A stretch of 64,000 bases of DNA from Nocardia sp. NRRL S-836. GTDB lineage: Bacteria > Actinomycetota > Actinomycetes > Mycobacteriales > Pseudonocardiaceae. How positions within the stretch are numbered: the stretch's first letter is position 1; each line of letters starts with the position of its first letter. Below the pieces are notes generated by a model. It was given only the letters and a program-made list of their open reading frames with translations. It was not told where the DNA came from and ran no database searches. Below are positions 8,062 to 16,678 of the stretch, one piece after another. Location: assembly GCF_001279525.1 (NCBI RefSeq), contig NZ_LGDY01000103.1, positions 186,001 through 250,000 on the forward strand, written 5' to 3'. A program made the translations under genes and the position numbers.

Positions 8062-11000
8062 GTGCGCGTAGTCGGAGTCGTCGTACTGGCCGGTGCGCTG
8101 CTCACCGCCGGCCAGGCCACCGCCTCGCCCCCGCGGCCTCCGCAGGCGGCCACCGCCGCGCCCGTCACGTTGATCACCGGCGACCAGGTGCTGCCGGACC
8201 GGCGGGCCGTGCGGCCCGCACCCGGCCGTGAGCACGTCCTGTTCACCTCCTACACCGCGCAGGGGCACGAGTTCGTGGTGCCGGACGACGCGATGCCGTT
8301 CATCGCCGGCGGCCACCTCGACGAGCGGCTGTTCGACGTCACCGAGCTCGCGGGCTACGGCGGAGCGCTGCCGGTGATCGTCACCTACCCGGAGGGCACC
8401 GTCGCTGCCCAGTCCGGTCTGTGGCTGCCGAGCGTCAACGGTGTCGCGTTCGACGCCGCCAGGACGCCGGTCGCCGGCCTGACCGCGAGCAGCACCTTCA
8501 GCCTGTCCGGTGTGCGGAAGGTCTGGCTGGACGCGCGGCGTCAGGCCACATTGGACAGGAGCGTCAAGCAGATCGGCGCCCCCGCGGCGCACGCCGCCGG
8601 CTACACCGGGTCGGGCACGACGGTCGCGGTGCTCGACACCGGTGTCGACCAATCGCACCCGGACCTCGCCGACCGCGAGATCGCCGAGCAGAACTTCAGC
8701 GGCTCACCGGATGCCGGTGACCACTACGGCCACGGCACGCACGTCGCGAGCATCATCGCGGGCACCGGCGCCAAGTCGGGCGGCAGGTACCGCGGGGTCG
8801 CACCGGACGCGCGGATCCTCGACGTGAAGGTGCTGGGCGACAACGGTTCCGGCCAGGACAGCCAGATCATCGCCGGCATGGAGTGGGCCGTCGAGCAGGG
8901 CGCCCAGGTCGTCAACATGAGTCTCGGCGGCTTCGACACCCCCGAGGTCGACCCGCTGGAGGAGGCCGTCGACCGGCTCACCGCCCAGAAGGGCACGCTG
9001 TTCGTGGTGGCGGCCGGCAACAGCGGCCCCGGCGCCGGCACGCTGGGCTCCCCCGGCACGGCGGACGCCGCCCTCACCGTCGGCGCCGTCGACGACCAGG
9101 ACCGGATCGCCGAGTTCTCCGGCCGCGGCCCGTCGAAGGCCGGCACGCTGAAGCCGGACCTCACCGCACCGGGCGTCGGCATCGTCGCCGCGCTGCACGG
9201 CGACGGCCGCATCGGCGCCCCCGTAGAACCCGGCTACACCAGCCTCGACGGCACCTCGATGGCCACCCCGCACGTCGCGGGCGCCGCGGCGTTGCTCCGC
9301 CAGCAGCACCCCGGCCTGACCGGCGCCGAGCTCAAGGCCCGGCTGACCGGCAGCACCACGCCGACCGCGGGCCTCACGCCGTTCGACCAGGGCTCCGGCC
9401 GCGTCGACGTCGCCAAGGTCATCGCACAGAACGTCACCGGCGCGCCGGGCAGCATCGGCTTCGGCCGGCACCGCTGGCCGCACACCGGCACGCCCGCGCT
9501 GAGCAAGGAGATCACCTACACCAACGCGGGCACCGAACCGGTCACGCTCGACCTCACCACCGACACCACCGGCGCCGTCTTCTCCGTGTCCCCCGCCAGG
9601 CTGACGATCCCGGCGAAGGGCACCGCCACGGCCACCGTCACCGCGGACATCGCGAAGCAGCCCGCGGGTGGCGTGGTCGGCGGCGCGGTCGTGGCCTCCG
9701 GCGTCCGCACGGCCGTCGTCGTGGACCTGGAGAGGGAGAGCTACGACGTCACGGTGAACGCCATCGACCGCACCGGCGCCAAGCCCGGCTACCTCAGCGC
9801 GTTCCTGGTCGACGTCGACACCGGCGCCCGCTCGTGGCCGGACCCCGTCACCGGCATCGCCCGCGTCGAGAAGGGCCGCTACCTGCTCAACGGCAGCGTC
9901 CTGGGCTCGGCGGAGTGGACGCACGACTCGTTCAGCTACCCGGACCTGACCGTCACCGGCCCGATGACCATCGACCTCGACGCGCGCAAGGCCAGGCCCG
10001 TCCAGGTGAAGCCGCCGGTGGACGCCCGGCTCAGCCTGCTGCAGACCGGTTTCGAGCGGGTCCACAACGGCACGAGCTACGCCATCGGCAACTTCTCCGT
10101 CGGCGGCTCGATCGGCCACCTCGGTCTCGCCCACCTCGGCCCGGACTCGCCGGAGGTCACCGGCCAGGTCGCGACGTTCTGGACGGCGGGCCCCGACTTC
10201 TACGGCCTGGCCTGGTACCGCGCGGGCAGTACGTTCACCGGCCTCACCAGGACCGTGGATGCCGAGGGCCTCGCGACCGTGCAGGTCGACCTGCCACCGT
10301 TGAAGGACGGCCGGACCGCGTCCATCGGCCACACCGTCGCCCCGCGCGGCCGCGCGGCGTGGACGTACGGCTCGCTGGACGACCTCGTGCCCGGTCAGCG
10401 CACCGAGTACTACGGCGGCGAGGGCGCGGACTGGTCACGCCGCCTCAACCTGTTCGGCCAGAACGGCCTCATCGGCTCCCTCGACGGCCCGCTGAAGCAC
10501 TACCGCCCCGGCAGGCAGTACTGGGAACCGGTCAACCGGGCCGTGTTCGGCCCGGCCCTGCCCGCGACGCGCGACCTGCCGCACTCCTTCCGCACCGGCG
10601 ACCTGATGCGCGTCTCGATCCCGCTGTTCGGCGACAGCGCGGGCAACGCCGGCTACAGCCCGGTCACCTCGGCCCGCACCACCGTGTGGCGCGGCACGAC
10701 CAAGGCCGTGGAGACCACCGACGCCGGCTGGGCCCTGTTCGACACCGAGCCGGGCACCGCGGACTACCGCGTGGTCACGGAGGCGGTCCGCGACAACACC
10801 TTGAGCACCAAGGTCTCCGGCACGTGGACGTTCCGCTCGGGCACCACCGCGACGCAGACCGCCCTGCCGCTGTCCGTCGTCCGCTTCACCCCGCAGCTCG
10901 ACGACGACGGCACCGCACCCGCCGGCCGCGCGTGGGGCGTGCCGGTCTCCACGCAGTCGCAGACCGGCGACGTCCGGGTCACGTCCGTGGAGGTGTCGTA

Positions 11001-11157
11001 CGACCAGGGCACCTCCTGGCGCTCGACGCCGGTGCACGGCAACCGGCTGCTGCTCGCCCACCCGCAGAACGCGAAGTCGGTGTCGTTGCGCGCACGGGCG
11101 GCCGGCAGCGGGCAGACCGTCGAGCAGACCATCATCAACGCCTACCTGCTGCGGTAG
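8062..11157 (+). CDS. Secreted subtilisin-like serine protease (S8), large multi-domain
   Basis: A 1031-residue exported protease. Residues 1-22 form a signal peptide ending near ATAS. After a prodomain-like region (about 30-165), the S8 domain has the full triad: D192 in VLDTGVD, H224 in YGHGTHVAS and S399 in GTSMATPHVAG, plus the oxyanion Asn N320 in AAGNSGPG. About 600 residues follow the catalytic domain, beta-rich and without recognised motifs, similar in length to large streptomycete S8 enzymes. The GTG start has GGAGG 5 bp upstream. A hairpin after the stop looks like its terminator. Confidence 0.93.
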   Translation: MRVVGVVVLAGALLTAGQATASPPRPPQAATAAPVTLITGDQVLPDRRAVRPAPGREHVLFTSYTAQGHEFVVPDDAMPFIAGGHLDERLFDVTELAGYGGALPVIVTYPEGTVAAQSGLWLPSVNGVAFDAARTPVAGLTASSTFSLSGVRKVWLDARRQATLDRSVKQIGAPAAHAAGYTGSGTTVAVLDTGVDQSHPDLADREIAEQNFSGSPDAGDHYGHGTHVASIIAGTGAKSGGRYRGVAPDARILDVKVLGDNGSGQDSQIIAGMEWAVEQGAQVVNMSLGGFDTPEVDPLEEAVDRLTAQKGTLFVVAAGNSGPGAGTLGSPGTADAALTVGAVDDQDRIAEFSGRGPSKAGTLKPDLTAPGVGIVAALHGDGRIGAPVEPGYTSLDGTSMATPHVAGAAALLRQQHPGLTGAELKARLTGSTTPTAGLTPFDQGSGRVDVAKVIAQNVTGAPGSIGFGRHRWPHTGTPALSKEITYTNAGTEPVTLDLTTDTTGAVFSVSPARLTIPAKGTATATVTADIAKQPAGGVVGGAVVASGVRTAVVVDLERESYDVTVNAIDRTGAKPGYLSAFLVDVDTGARSWPDPVTGIARVEKGRYLLNGSVLGSAEWTHDSFSYPDLTVTGPMTIDLDARKARPVQVKPPVDARLSLLQTGFERVHNGTSYAIGNFSVGGSIGHLGLAHLGPDSPEVTGQVATFWTAGPDFYGLAWYRAGSTFTGLTRTVDAEGLATVQVDLPPLKDGRTASIGHTVAPRGRAAWTYGSLDDLVPGQRTEYYGGEGADWSRRLNLFGQNGLIGSLDGPLKHYRPGRQYWEPVNRAVFGPALPATRDLPHSFRTGDLMRVSIPLFGDSAGNAGYSPVTSARTTVWRGTTKAVETTDAGWALFDTEPGTADYRVVTEAVRDNTLSTKVSGTWTFRSGTTATQTALPLSVVRFTPQLDDDGTAPAGRAWGVPVSTQSQTGDVRVTSVEVSYDQGTSWRSTPVHGNRLLLAHPQNAKSVSLRARAAGSGQTVEQTIINAYLLR

Positions 11158-11168
11158 GCACCCGAACC

Positions 11169-11213
11169 GGCCCGCGTGTTCCGCACCCCACGAGGCGAAG
11201 GGGCACGCGGGCC
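11169..11213 (+). terminator. Hairpin terminator after the subtilase gene
   Basis: A perfect 10-bp inverted repeat, GGCCCGCGTG (11169-11178) with CACGCGGGCC (11204-11213), begins 12 bp after the subtilase stop; the loop includes complementary CCCC and GGGG runs. There is no U-tract, which is usual for actinobacterial terminators. Confidence 0.6.
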
Positions 11214-11264
11214 TCCCTCCTCCCCACCGCTCTCTGGTCAACTGGAGAAGGGAGAGGGGCCGGC

Positions 11265-12635
11265 ATGCGCGAACTGACCGACGAGATGGTCGCCGACTGG
11301 ACCACTCCGCGCCCGGCGTCCGGCGCCCCGGACCACGGCCTGGTCCCCGGCCGCCACGTCGCGAGCGCCGCCGACGTCGCCCGGCACCCCGACGGCCGCC
11401 GAGCCGTCATCACCTGGTCGTCCCCGGAGATCGACCCCGGCCTGCTCAACCCGGCGCTGCACGTCGTGGCCCCGGACGGCACCGTCACCGACCTCGGCCC
11501 GGCCCCCGCCGACGCCCGCACGCCGGTGTGGTGGGGCGACCGGATCGTCTACCTGGCGCTCACCCCGCCGCACCTGCAGGGCGGGATGGCGGTGTTCGAC
11601 CAGGACCACCGCAACCTCACCGAGGGCATGCCCGCCTGCCCGACCGACCTCGTGCAGACCGGCGGCGCACCCGTCGTGGTGGTCGCGACCGGGCTCGACA
11701 CCGAGTTCCACCTCCTCGGCGAGGGCGCGTTCGCCCGCGTCACCGGCTCCCACCGCCCCGACCGCCGCGCTCCCCTCACCGACGTCCCGCTGGGCCACCA
11801 GGAACGCCTGCGCTACCGCGCTCCCGACGGCCTGGACCTCGACGGCCTCCTGGTGCTGCCGGTGGGCCGGACCCGCGCCGACGGCCCGTTCCCGCTCATC
11901 ACGCTCGTCCACGGCGGTCCCTACGACCGCTGGGCCGACGACTTCCAGCTGAGCTGGGTCCCGTCCGCGCAATGGCTGGCGCAGCAGGGTTTCGCGTCCT
12001 TCCTGCCCAACCCCAGGGGTGGGCTCGGCCGCGGTCACGCGTTCGCCGCGGCCGTCGCCGGACGCGTCGGCCAGGAGGAGTGGCACGACATCGAGACCGG
12101 CATCGACCTCCTGGTCGCGCACGGCGTCGCGGACCCGGACCGGCTCGGCATCTCCGGCTGGAGCCACGGCGGGTTCATGGCGGCGTGGGCGGTGACGCGG
12201 ACGGACCGGTTCCGGGCGGCGTTCGTCGGGGCGGGCATCTCCGACTGGCCGAAGCAGATCGCTCACGGCGAGTGCGGCGCGTTCGAGGCGGCGCTCGGGG
12301 ACAGCGCGGAGCACAGTCCGATCACCTTCGCGGACCGGATCACGACGCCGCTGCTGATCGTCCACGGCGCCGCCGACACGAACGTCCCGGTCGAGCAGGC
12401 CGAGCTGCTGCACGCCGCGGTCGCGCACTCCGAGCTCGTCGTCTACCCCGGTGAGGGGCACGCGATCACCCAGCGCGCGAACAAGATCGATCTGCTGGAC
12501 CGAGCCAGGAGGTTCTTCGCCACCCTCCACGACTTGCGCAAGCCTTGCGCAACACCCGCAACGACACCGCAAACCGGCGCAAGCGGGCGGATCGACACAC
12601 CACCAGTTTCCTGGCAACGTTCGGACACGAACTGA
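11265..12635 (+). CDS. S9 family prolyl-oligopeptidase-type serine peptidase
   Basis: A 456-residue alpha/beta-hydrolase peptidase. Residues 1-175 resemble a short, degenerate beta-propeller region; the hydrolase domain has the oxyanion motif VHGGPYDRW (about 215-223), nucleophile S300 in GWSHGG, D371 in HGAADTNVP and H399 in GEGHA. There is no signal peptide, so it is probably cytoplasmic and acts on peptides, perhaps those released by secreted proteases. The ATG at 11265 follows GAGAAGGGAG. The last 30 residues are a low-complexity tail encoded by sequence rich in TTGCGCAA repeats, so the natural C-terminus is unusual. Confidence 0.88.
   Translation: MRELTDEMVADWTTPRPASGAPDHGLVPGRHVASAADVARHPDGRRAVITWSSPEIDPGLLNPALHVVAPDGTVTDLGPAPADARTPVWWGDRIVYLALTPPHLQGGMAVFDQDHRNLTEGMPACPTDLVQTGGAPVVVVATGLDTEFHLLGEGAFARVTGSHRPDRRAPLTDVPLGHQERLRYRAPDGLDLDGLLVLPVGRTRADGPFPLITLVHGGPYDRWADDFQLSWVPSAQWLAQQGFASFLPNPRGGLGRGHAFAAAVAGRVGQEEWHDIETGIDLLVAHGVADPDRLGISGWSHGGFMAAWAVTRTDRFRAAFVGAGISDWPKQIAHGECGAFEAALGDSAEHSPITFADRITTPLLIVHGAADTNVPVEQAELLHAAVAHSELVVYPGEGHAITQRANKIDLLDRARRFFATLHDLRKPCATPATTPQTGASGRIDTPPVSWQRSDTN
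12533..12552. repeat. Two TTGCGCAA palindromes inside the end of the S9 gene
   Basis: CTTGCGCAAG (12533-12542) and TTGCGCAA (12545-12552) are adjacent 8-10 bp palindromes. A third TTGCGCAA is at 12746-12753, overlapping the second palindrome before the glucanase operon. They may form a spaced set of operator sites for the downstream genes. Confidence 0.35.
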
Positions 12636-12726
12636 AGCCACCCGACTTCACACCGTGGCTGGTGGTCGAGCCGACAGCCGTCGCCGACCCACCCGAACAC
12701 CTGAACCGGGACCCGTCTTTCCTGTT

Positions 12727-12751
12727 CAGAGCGCTCTGTCGCAAATTTGCG
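12727..12751. promoter_or_regulatory. Twin 12-bp palindromes before the GH87 operon
   Basis: CAGAGCGCTCTG (12727-12738) and CGCAAATTTGCG (12740-12751) are perfect palindromes one base apart, about 100 bp upstream of the first glucanase start. The first has the GAGCGCTC core known from actinobacterial LacI-family sugar operators such as CebR sites. This fits induction of the glucanases by a sugar breakdown product. No LacI-family gene is in the window. Confidence 0.55.
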
Positions 12752-12847
12752 CAATCACGTCGACATATTGCGGTAATCTGCTGGGCACTTCTACGGTGAG
12801 GCGCGCCACACCCCCTCGCGTCCCCACCGAGAAGGGCCCAGCACGCC

Positions 12848-15800
12848 ATGTCATCGTCGACACGCGCTCGCTCCCTGCTAGCCCCGTTAGCCGCAGTCGC
12901 CCTCACCGCCGCGGCGCTCGTCATCGCTCCCGCCGCGCACGCCGCACCGGTCAGCCTCGACCTGCCGGAGGCGACCAGGATCGACCAGGTCACGCTCACC
13001 GCCGCCCGCAACGGCACGGAGACGTTCGCCGTGCAGACGAGCCTGGACGGCAGAGGCTGGTCCACGCTCGTCGCGGAACAGCCGCACACCTTCCGCGGCG
13101 GCAGGGTGACGTTCCAGGTCGACCCCACGCTCGTCCGCCACGTCCGCGCCACGAGGACCACCGCGAAGCTGGCCGTGCAGGAGGCGCAGGCCGGTGCGAA
13201 GCTCCAGGCGAGCCTCACCGCCAGCAGCGTCAACCAGGGCTACGGGCCCGGCAACGCGGGTGACGGCGACCAGTCGACGTACTGGGAGAGCGCCAACAAC
13301 GCCTTCCCGCAGTGGCTCCAGGCCGACCTCGGTGCCGCCACCAAGGCCGACCGGGTCGTGCTGAAGCTGCCCGCTGCGAACTGGGGCCCCCGCACCCAGA
13401 CCCTCGCCGTGCAGGGCAGCACGGACGGCACGAACTTCACGGACCTGGTGGCAGCGCGCGGCTACGAGTTCAACCCGGCCGCCGGCAACACCGTCACCAT
13501 CGACTTCACCGCGGCCACCACGCGGTACGTGCGGCTGCGGATCACCGCGAACACCGGCTGGCCCGCGGGTCAGATCGGCGAGTTCGAGGTGCACGGCCCC
13601 ACGACGGGTGACACGCAGGCGCCGACCGCACCGGCCAACCTCGCGCTCACCCAGCCGCAGGCCGGCCAGATCCGGCTCACCTGGAGCGCGAGCACCGACA
13701 ACGTGGGCGTCACCGGCTACGACGTCTTCGCCAACGGCTCGCTGCGCACCACGGTCACCGGCACCACCTACACCGACACCCAGCCCGACGGCCTGCGCGT
13801 GACCTACCACGTGGTGGCGAAGGACGCGGCCGGGAACCGGTCCCCCGCGAGCGGCTCCGTGACCAGGGAGGGCGCCGCCGGCGAGAACCTGGCCCAGGGC
13901 AAGCCGGTCACGGCCAGCAGCACCGTGCACAACTTCGTCGCGGCCAACGCCAACGACGGCAACCTCACCACCTACTGGGAGTCCGGCGGCCTGCCCGGCA
14001 CGCTGACCGTCCAGCTGGGGTCGAACGCCGACCTCAGCTCGGTCGTGGTCAAGCTCAACCCCGACTCCGCCTGGGGCGCCCGCACGCAGAACGTCGAGGT
14101 CCTCGGCCGCGAGCAGAACGCCACCGGGTTCACGAGCCTCGTCGCCGGTCGCGACTACCGCTGGGACCCGGCGAGCGGCAACAGCGTCACCATCGGGGTG
14201 AGCGCCCGCGTCGCCGACGTGCAGCTGCGGTTCACGTCCAACACCGGTGCGCCCGGCGCGCAGGTGGCGGAGGTCCAGGTGTTCGGTTCCCCTGCCCCGA
14301 ACCCCGACCTCACCGTCACCGGCACGTCGTTCACGCCGGCCGCTCCCGTCGAGACCGACCAGATCACGGTGACCGCCACCGTCCGCAACGCGGGCACCGC
14401 AGCCAGCGCCGCGACCGACGTGACGTTCTTCCTCGGCACCACCGCCGTGGGCACCGCGCAGGTCGGCGCGCTCGCGGCCGGCGCGCAGGCGACCGTCGGC
14501 ACCGCGGTCGCGGCCCGTCCCGCGGGCTCCTACCAGTACACGGCGAAGGTCGACGAGACGAAGAAGGTCGCCGAGCAGAACGAGACCAACAACGCCCGCC
14601 TGCACCCGGACGCACTCGTGGTCACCCCGGTGCCGAGCTCCGACCTGGTCGCCGTGCCGTCCTGGTCGCCCAGCAACCCCGGCAGCGGCCAGAGCACCAC
14701 GTTCACCGTCGCGATCAAGAACCAGGGCACGGTCGCCAGTGCCGCGGGCGCGCACGGCATCACGGTCACGATCCTGAGCAACGGCCAGACCGTCCGCACG
14801 TTCACCGGCAGCCACACCGGCACGATCAACGCGGGCGCCACCACCGCCGCGGTCACCCTCGGCACGTGGGCGGCGGCGGACGGCCGGTACACGATCCGCA
14901 CCACGATCGCGGCCGACGGCAACGAGATCCCGGCCAAGCAGGGCAACAACACCGGCGAGCAGTCGCTGTTCGTGGGCCGCGGCGCGAGCGTGCCGTGGCA
15001 GCACGTCGAGGCCGAGGACGCCGTCACCGCCGGTGGCGCGCAGGTGCTGAGCCCCAACCGCACGATCGGCGACCTCGCGGGTGAGGCGTCCGGCCGCCGC
15101 GCGGTCACGCTCACCGGCACCGGTCAGTCGGTCGAGTTCACGACCGGCGCCCCGACCAACACCCTGGTCACCCGCTTCTCCATCCCGGACAGCGCCGGCG
15201 GCGGCGGCATCACCGCGACCCTCAACGTCTACGTCAACGGCCAGTTCCACAAGACCATCGACCTGACGTCGAAGTACACCTGGCTCTACGGCAACGAGGC
15301 CGAGCCGGGCAACTCTCCGGGAGCAGGCGGCCCGCGGCACATCTACGACGAGGCGAACGTGCTGCTCAACTCCACGTTCCCGGCGGGCACGAAGATCAAG
15401 CTGCAGAAGGACGCGGCCAACACCACGAACTACGCGATCGACTTCGTGAACTTCGAACAGGCGACGGCCGCCGGGAACCCCGACGCCGCGCGCTACGCCG
15501 TACCCGCCGGGTTCTCCCACCAGGACGTGCAGAACGCGCTCGACCGCGTCCGGATGGACACCACCGGCACCCTCATCGGCGTCTACCTGCCCGCCGGCAC
15601 CTACCAGACGGCGCAGAAGTTCCAGGTTTACGGCAAGGCCGTCCGGGTCGTCGGCGCCGGCCCCTGGTTCACCCGGTTCCAGGCACCGGCGACGCAGGAG
15701 AACACCGACATCGGCTTCAGCGCGCAGTCGTCCGCGAACGGGTCGACGTTCAGCGGGTTCGCCGTGTTCGGCAACTACACCGCGCGCATCAACGGACCGG

Positions 15801-16654
15801 GCAAGGTGTTCGACCTCGCCGGCGTGCAGAACATGACCATCGAGAACATCTGGGTCGAGCACATGATGTGCCTGTTCTGGGGAAACAACGTCGACAACAA
15901 CGTCATCCGCGACAGCCGCATCCGCGACATGTACGCCGACGGCCTCAACATGACCAACGGGTCGGCGGGCAACCGGGTCGCGAACATCGAGGCCCGCTCG
16001 ACCGGTGACGACGCGTTCGCGTTGTTCGCCGCCACCGACAACGGCGGCAGCGGCCAGCAGAACAACGTCTTCGAGAACCTGTCGGTGCTCACGCCGTGGC
16101 GCGCGGCCGGTCTCGCGGTCTACGGCGGCAAGCTCAACACCTTCCGCAACATCTACGTCGCCGACACGCTCACGTACTCCGCGGTGACGATCAGCTCGCT
16201 CGACTTCGGTTACCCGATGGAGGACTTCGGCCCGGAGCCGACGACGTTCAGCGGCCTCACCCTGGTCCGCTCCGGCGGCCACTTCTGGGGCGCGCAGACG
16301 TTCGGCGCGATCTGGATGTTCTCCGCCTCCAAGAAGTTCACCGGGATCCGGGTGAGCGACGTGGAGATCGTCGACCCGACCTACAGCGGGATCATGTTCC
16401 AGACCAAGTACAACGGCGCCGCCGAGAACGTCTTCCAGGACACCGTGCTGTCCAACGTGAGCATCTCGGGTGCGCGCAAGAGCGGTGACGCGTTCGACGC
16501 GAAGTCCGGATTCGGCCTGTGGGCCAACGAGATGCCGGAGCCGAACCAGGGCCCCGCGGTCGGCGAGGTCACGTTCAACGGCCTGCGGTTCAGCAACAAC
16601 TTCCAGGACATCAGGAACACCACGACCACCTTCAAGATCATCATCAACAACTGA
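12848..16654 (+). CDS. Secreted GH87-type alpha-1,3-glucanase (mycodextranase), multi-domain
   Basis: A 1268-residue exported protein. Domains in order: signal peptide 1-32; a degenerate discoidin-like segment 35-110; F5/8 type C (CBM32) 118-250; fibronectin III 257-341; second F5/8 type C 345-480; two CARDB domains about 486-592 and 598-710; a CBM6/CBM35-like module 716-872; and a right-handed beta-helix catalytic domain about 880-1268. Three aspartates, D1031 (YADG), D1054 and D1055 (GDD), have the 23-residue spacing of the catalytic Asp trio of GH87 alpha-1,3-glucanases. The enzyme would hydrolyse alpha-1,3-glucan, a fungal cell-wall and biofilm polymer. First gene of a two-gene operon. 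Confidence 0.87.
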   Translation: MSSSTRARSLLAPLAAVALTAAALVIAPAAHAAPVSLDLPEATRIDQVTLTAARNGTETFAVQTSLDGRGWSTLVAEQPHTFRGGRVTFQVDPTLVRHVRATRTTAKLAVQEAQAGAKLQASLTASSVNQGYGPGNAGDGDQSTYWESANNAFPQWLQADLGAATKADRVVLKLPAANWGPRTQTLAVQGSTDGTNFTDLVAARGYEFNPAAGNTVTIDFTAATTRYVRLRITANTGWPAGQIGEFEVHGPTTGDTQAPTAPANLALTQPQAGQIRLTWSASTDNVGVTGYDVFANGSLRTTVTGTTYTDTQPDGLRVTYHVVAKDAAGNRSPASGSVTREGAAGENLAQGKPVTASSTVHNFVAANANDGNLTTYWESGGLPGTLTVQLGSNADLSSVVVKLNPDSAWGARTQNVEVLGREQNATGFTSLVAGRDYRWDPASGNSVTIGVSARVADVQLRFTSNTGAPGAQVAEVQVFGSPAPNPDLTVTGTSFTPAAPVETDQITVTATVRNAGTAASAATDVTFFLGTTAVGTAQVGALAAGAQATVGTAVAARPAGSYQYTAKVDETKKVAEQNETNNARLHPDALVVTPVPSSDLVAVPSWSPSNPGSGQSTTFTVAIKNQGTVASAAGAHGITVTILSNGQTVRTFTGSHTGTINAGATTAAVTLGTWAAADGRYTIRTTIAADGNEIPAKQGNNTGEQSLFVGRGASVPWQHVEAEDAVTAGGAQVLSPNRTIGDLAGEASGRRAVTLTGTGQSVEFTTGAPTNTLVTRFSIPDSAGGGGITATLNVYVNGQFHKTIDLTSKYTWLYGNEAEPGNSPGAGGPRHIYDEANVLLNSTFPAGTKIKLQKDAANTTNYAIDFVNFEQATAAGNPDAARYAVPAGFSHQDVQNALDRVRMDTTGTLIGVYLPAGTYQTAQKFQVYGKAVRVVGAGPWFTRFQAPATQENTDIGFSAQSSANGSTFSGFAVFGNYTARINGPGKVFDLAGVQNMTIENIWVEHMMCLFWGNNVDNNVIRDSRIRDMYADGLNMTNGSAGNRVANIEARSTGDDAFALFAATDNGGSGQQNNVFENLSVLTPWRAAGLAVYGGKLNTFRNIYVADTLTYSAVTISSLDFGYPMEDFGPEPTTFSGLTLVRSGGHFWGAQTFGAIWMFSASKKFTGIRVSDVEIVDPTYSGIMFQTKYNGAAENVFQDTVLSNVSISGARKSGDAFDAKSGFGLWANEMPEPNQGPAVGEVTFNGLRFSNNFQDIRNTTTTFKIIINN

Positions 16655-16678
16655 TCCCCTGCCGCGGAGGAAAACCCC

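Noticed and set aside
8883..11264. Upstream extension of the S9 peptidase frame through the subtilase gene
   Set aside because: Shadow of the subtilase; the real start at 11265 has a ribosome binding site and family-like N-terminus.
12887..16282. 1131-codon open frame on the minus strand opposite the first glucanase
   Set aside because: Its translation is Arg/Gly/Val/Asp-rich without motifs, an antisense shadow of a very GC-rich gene; the plus strand has a signal peptide and clear domains.
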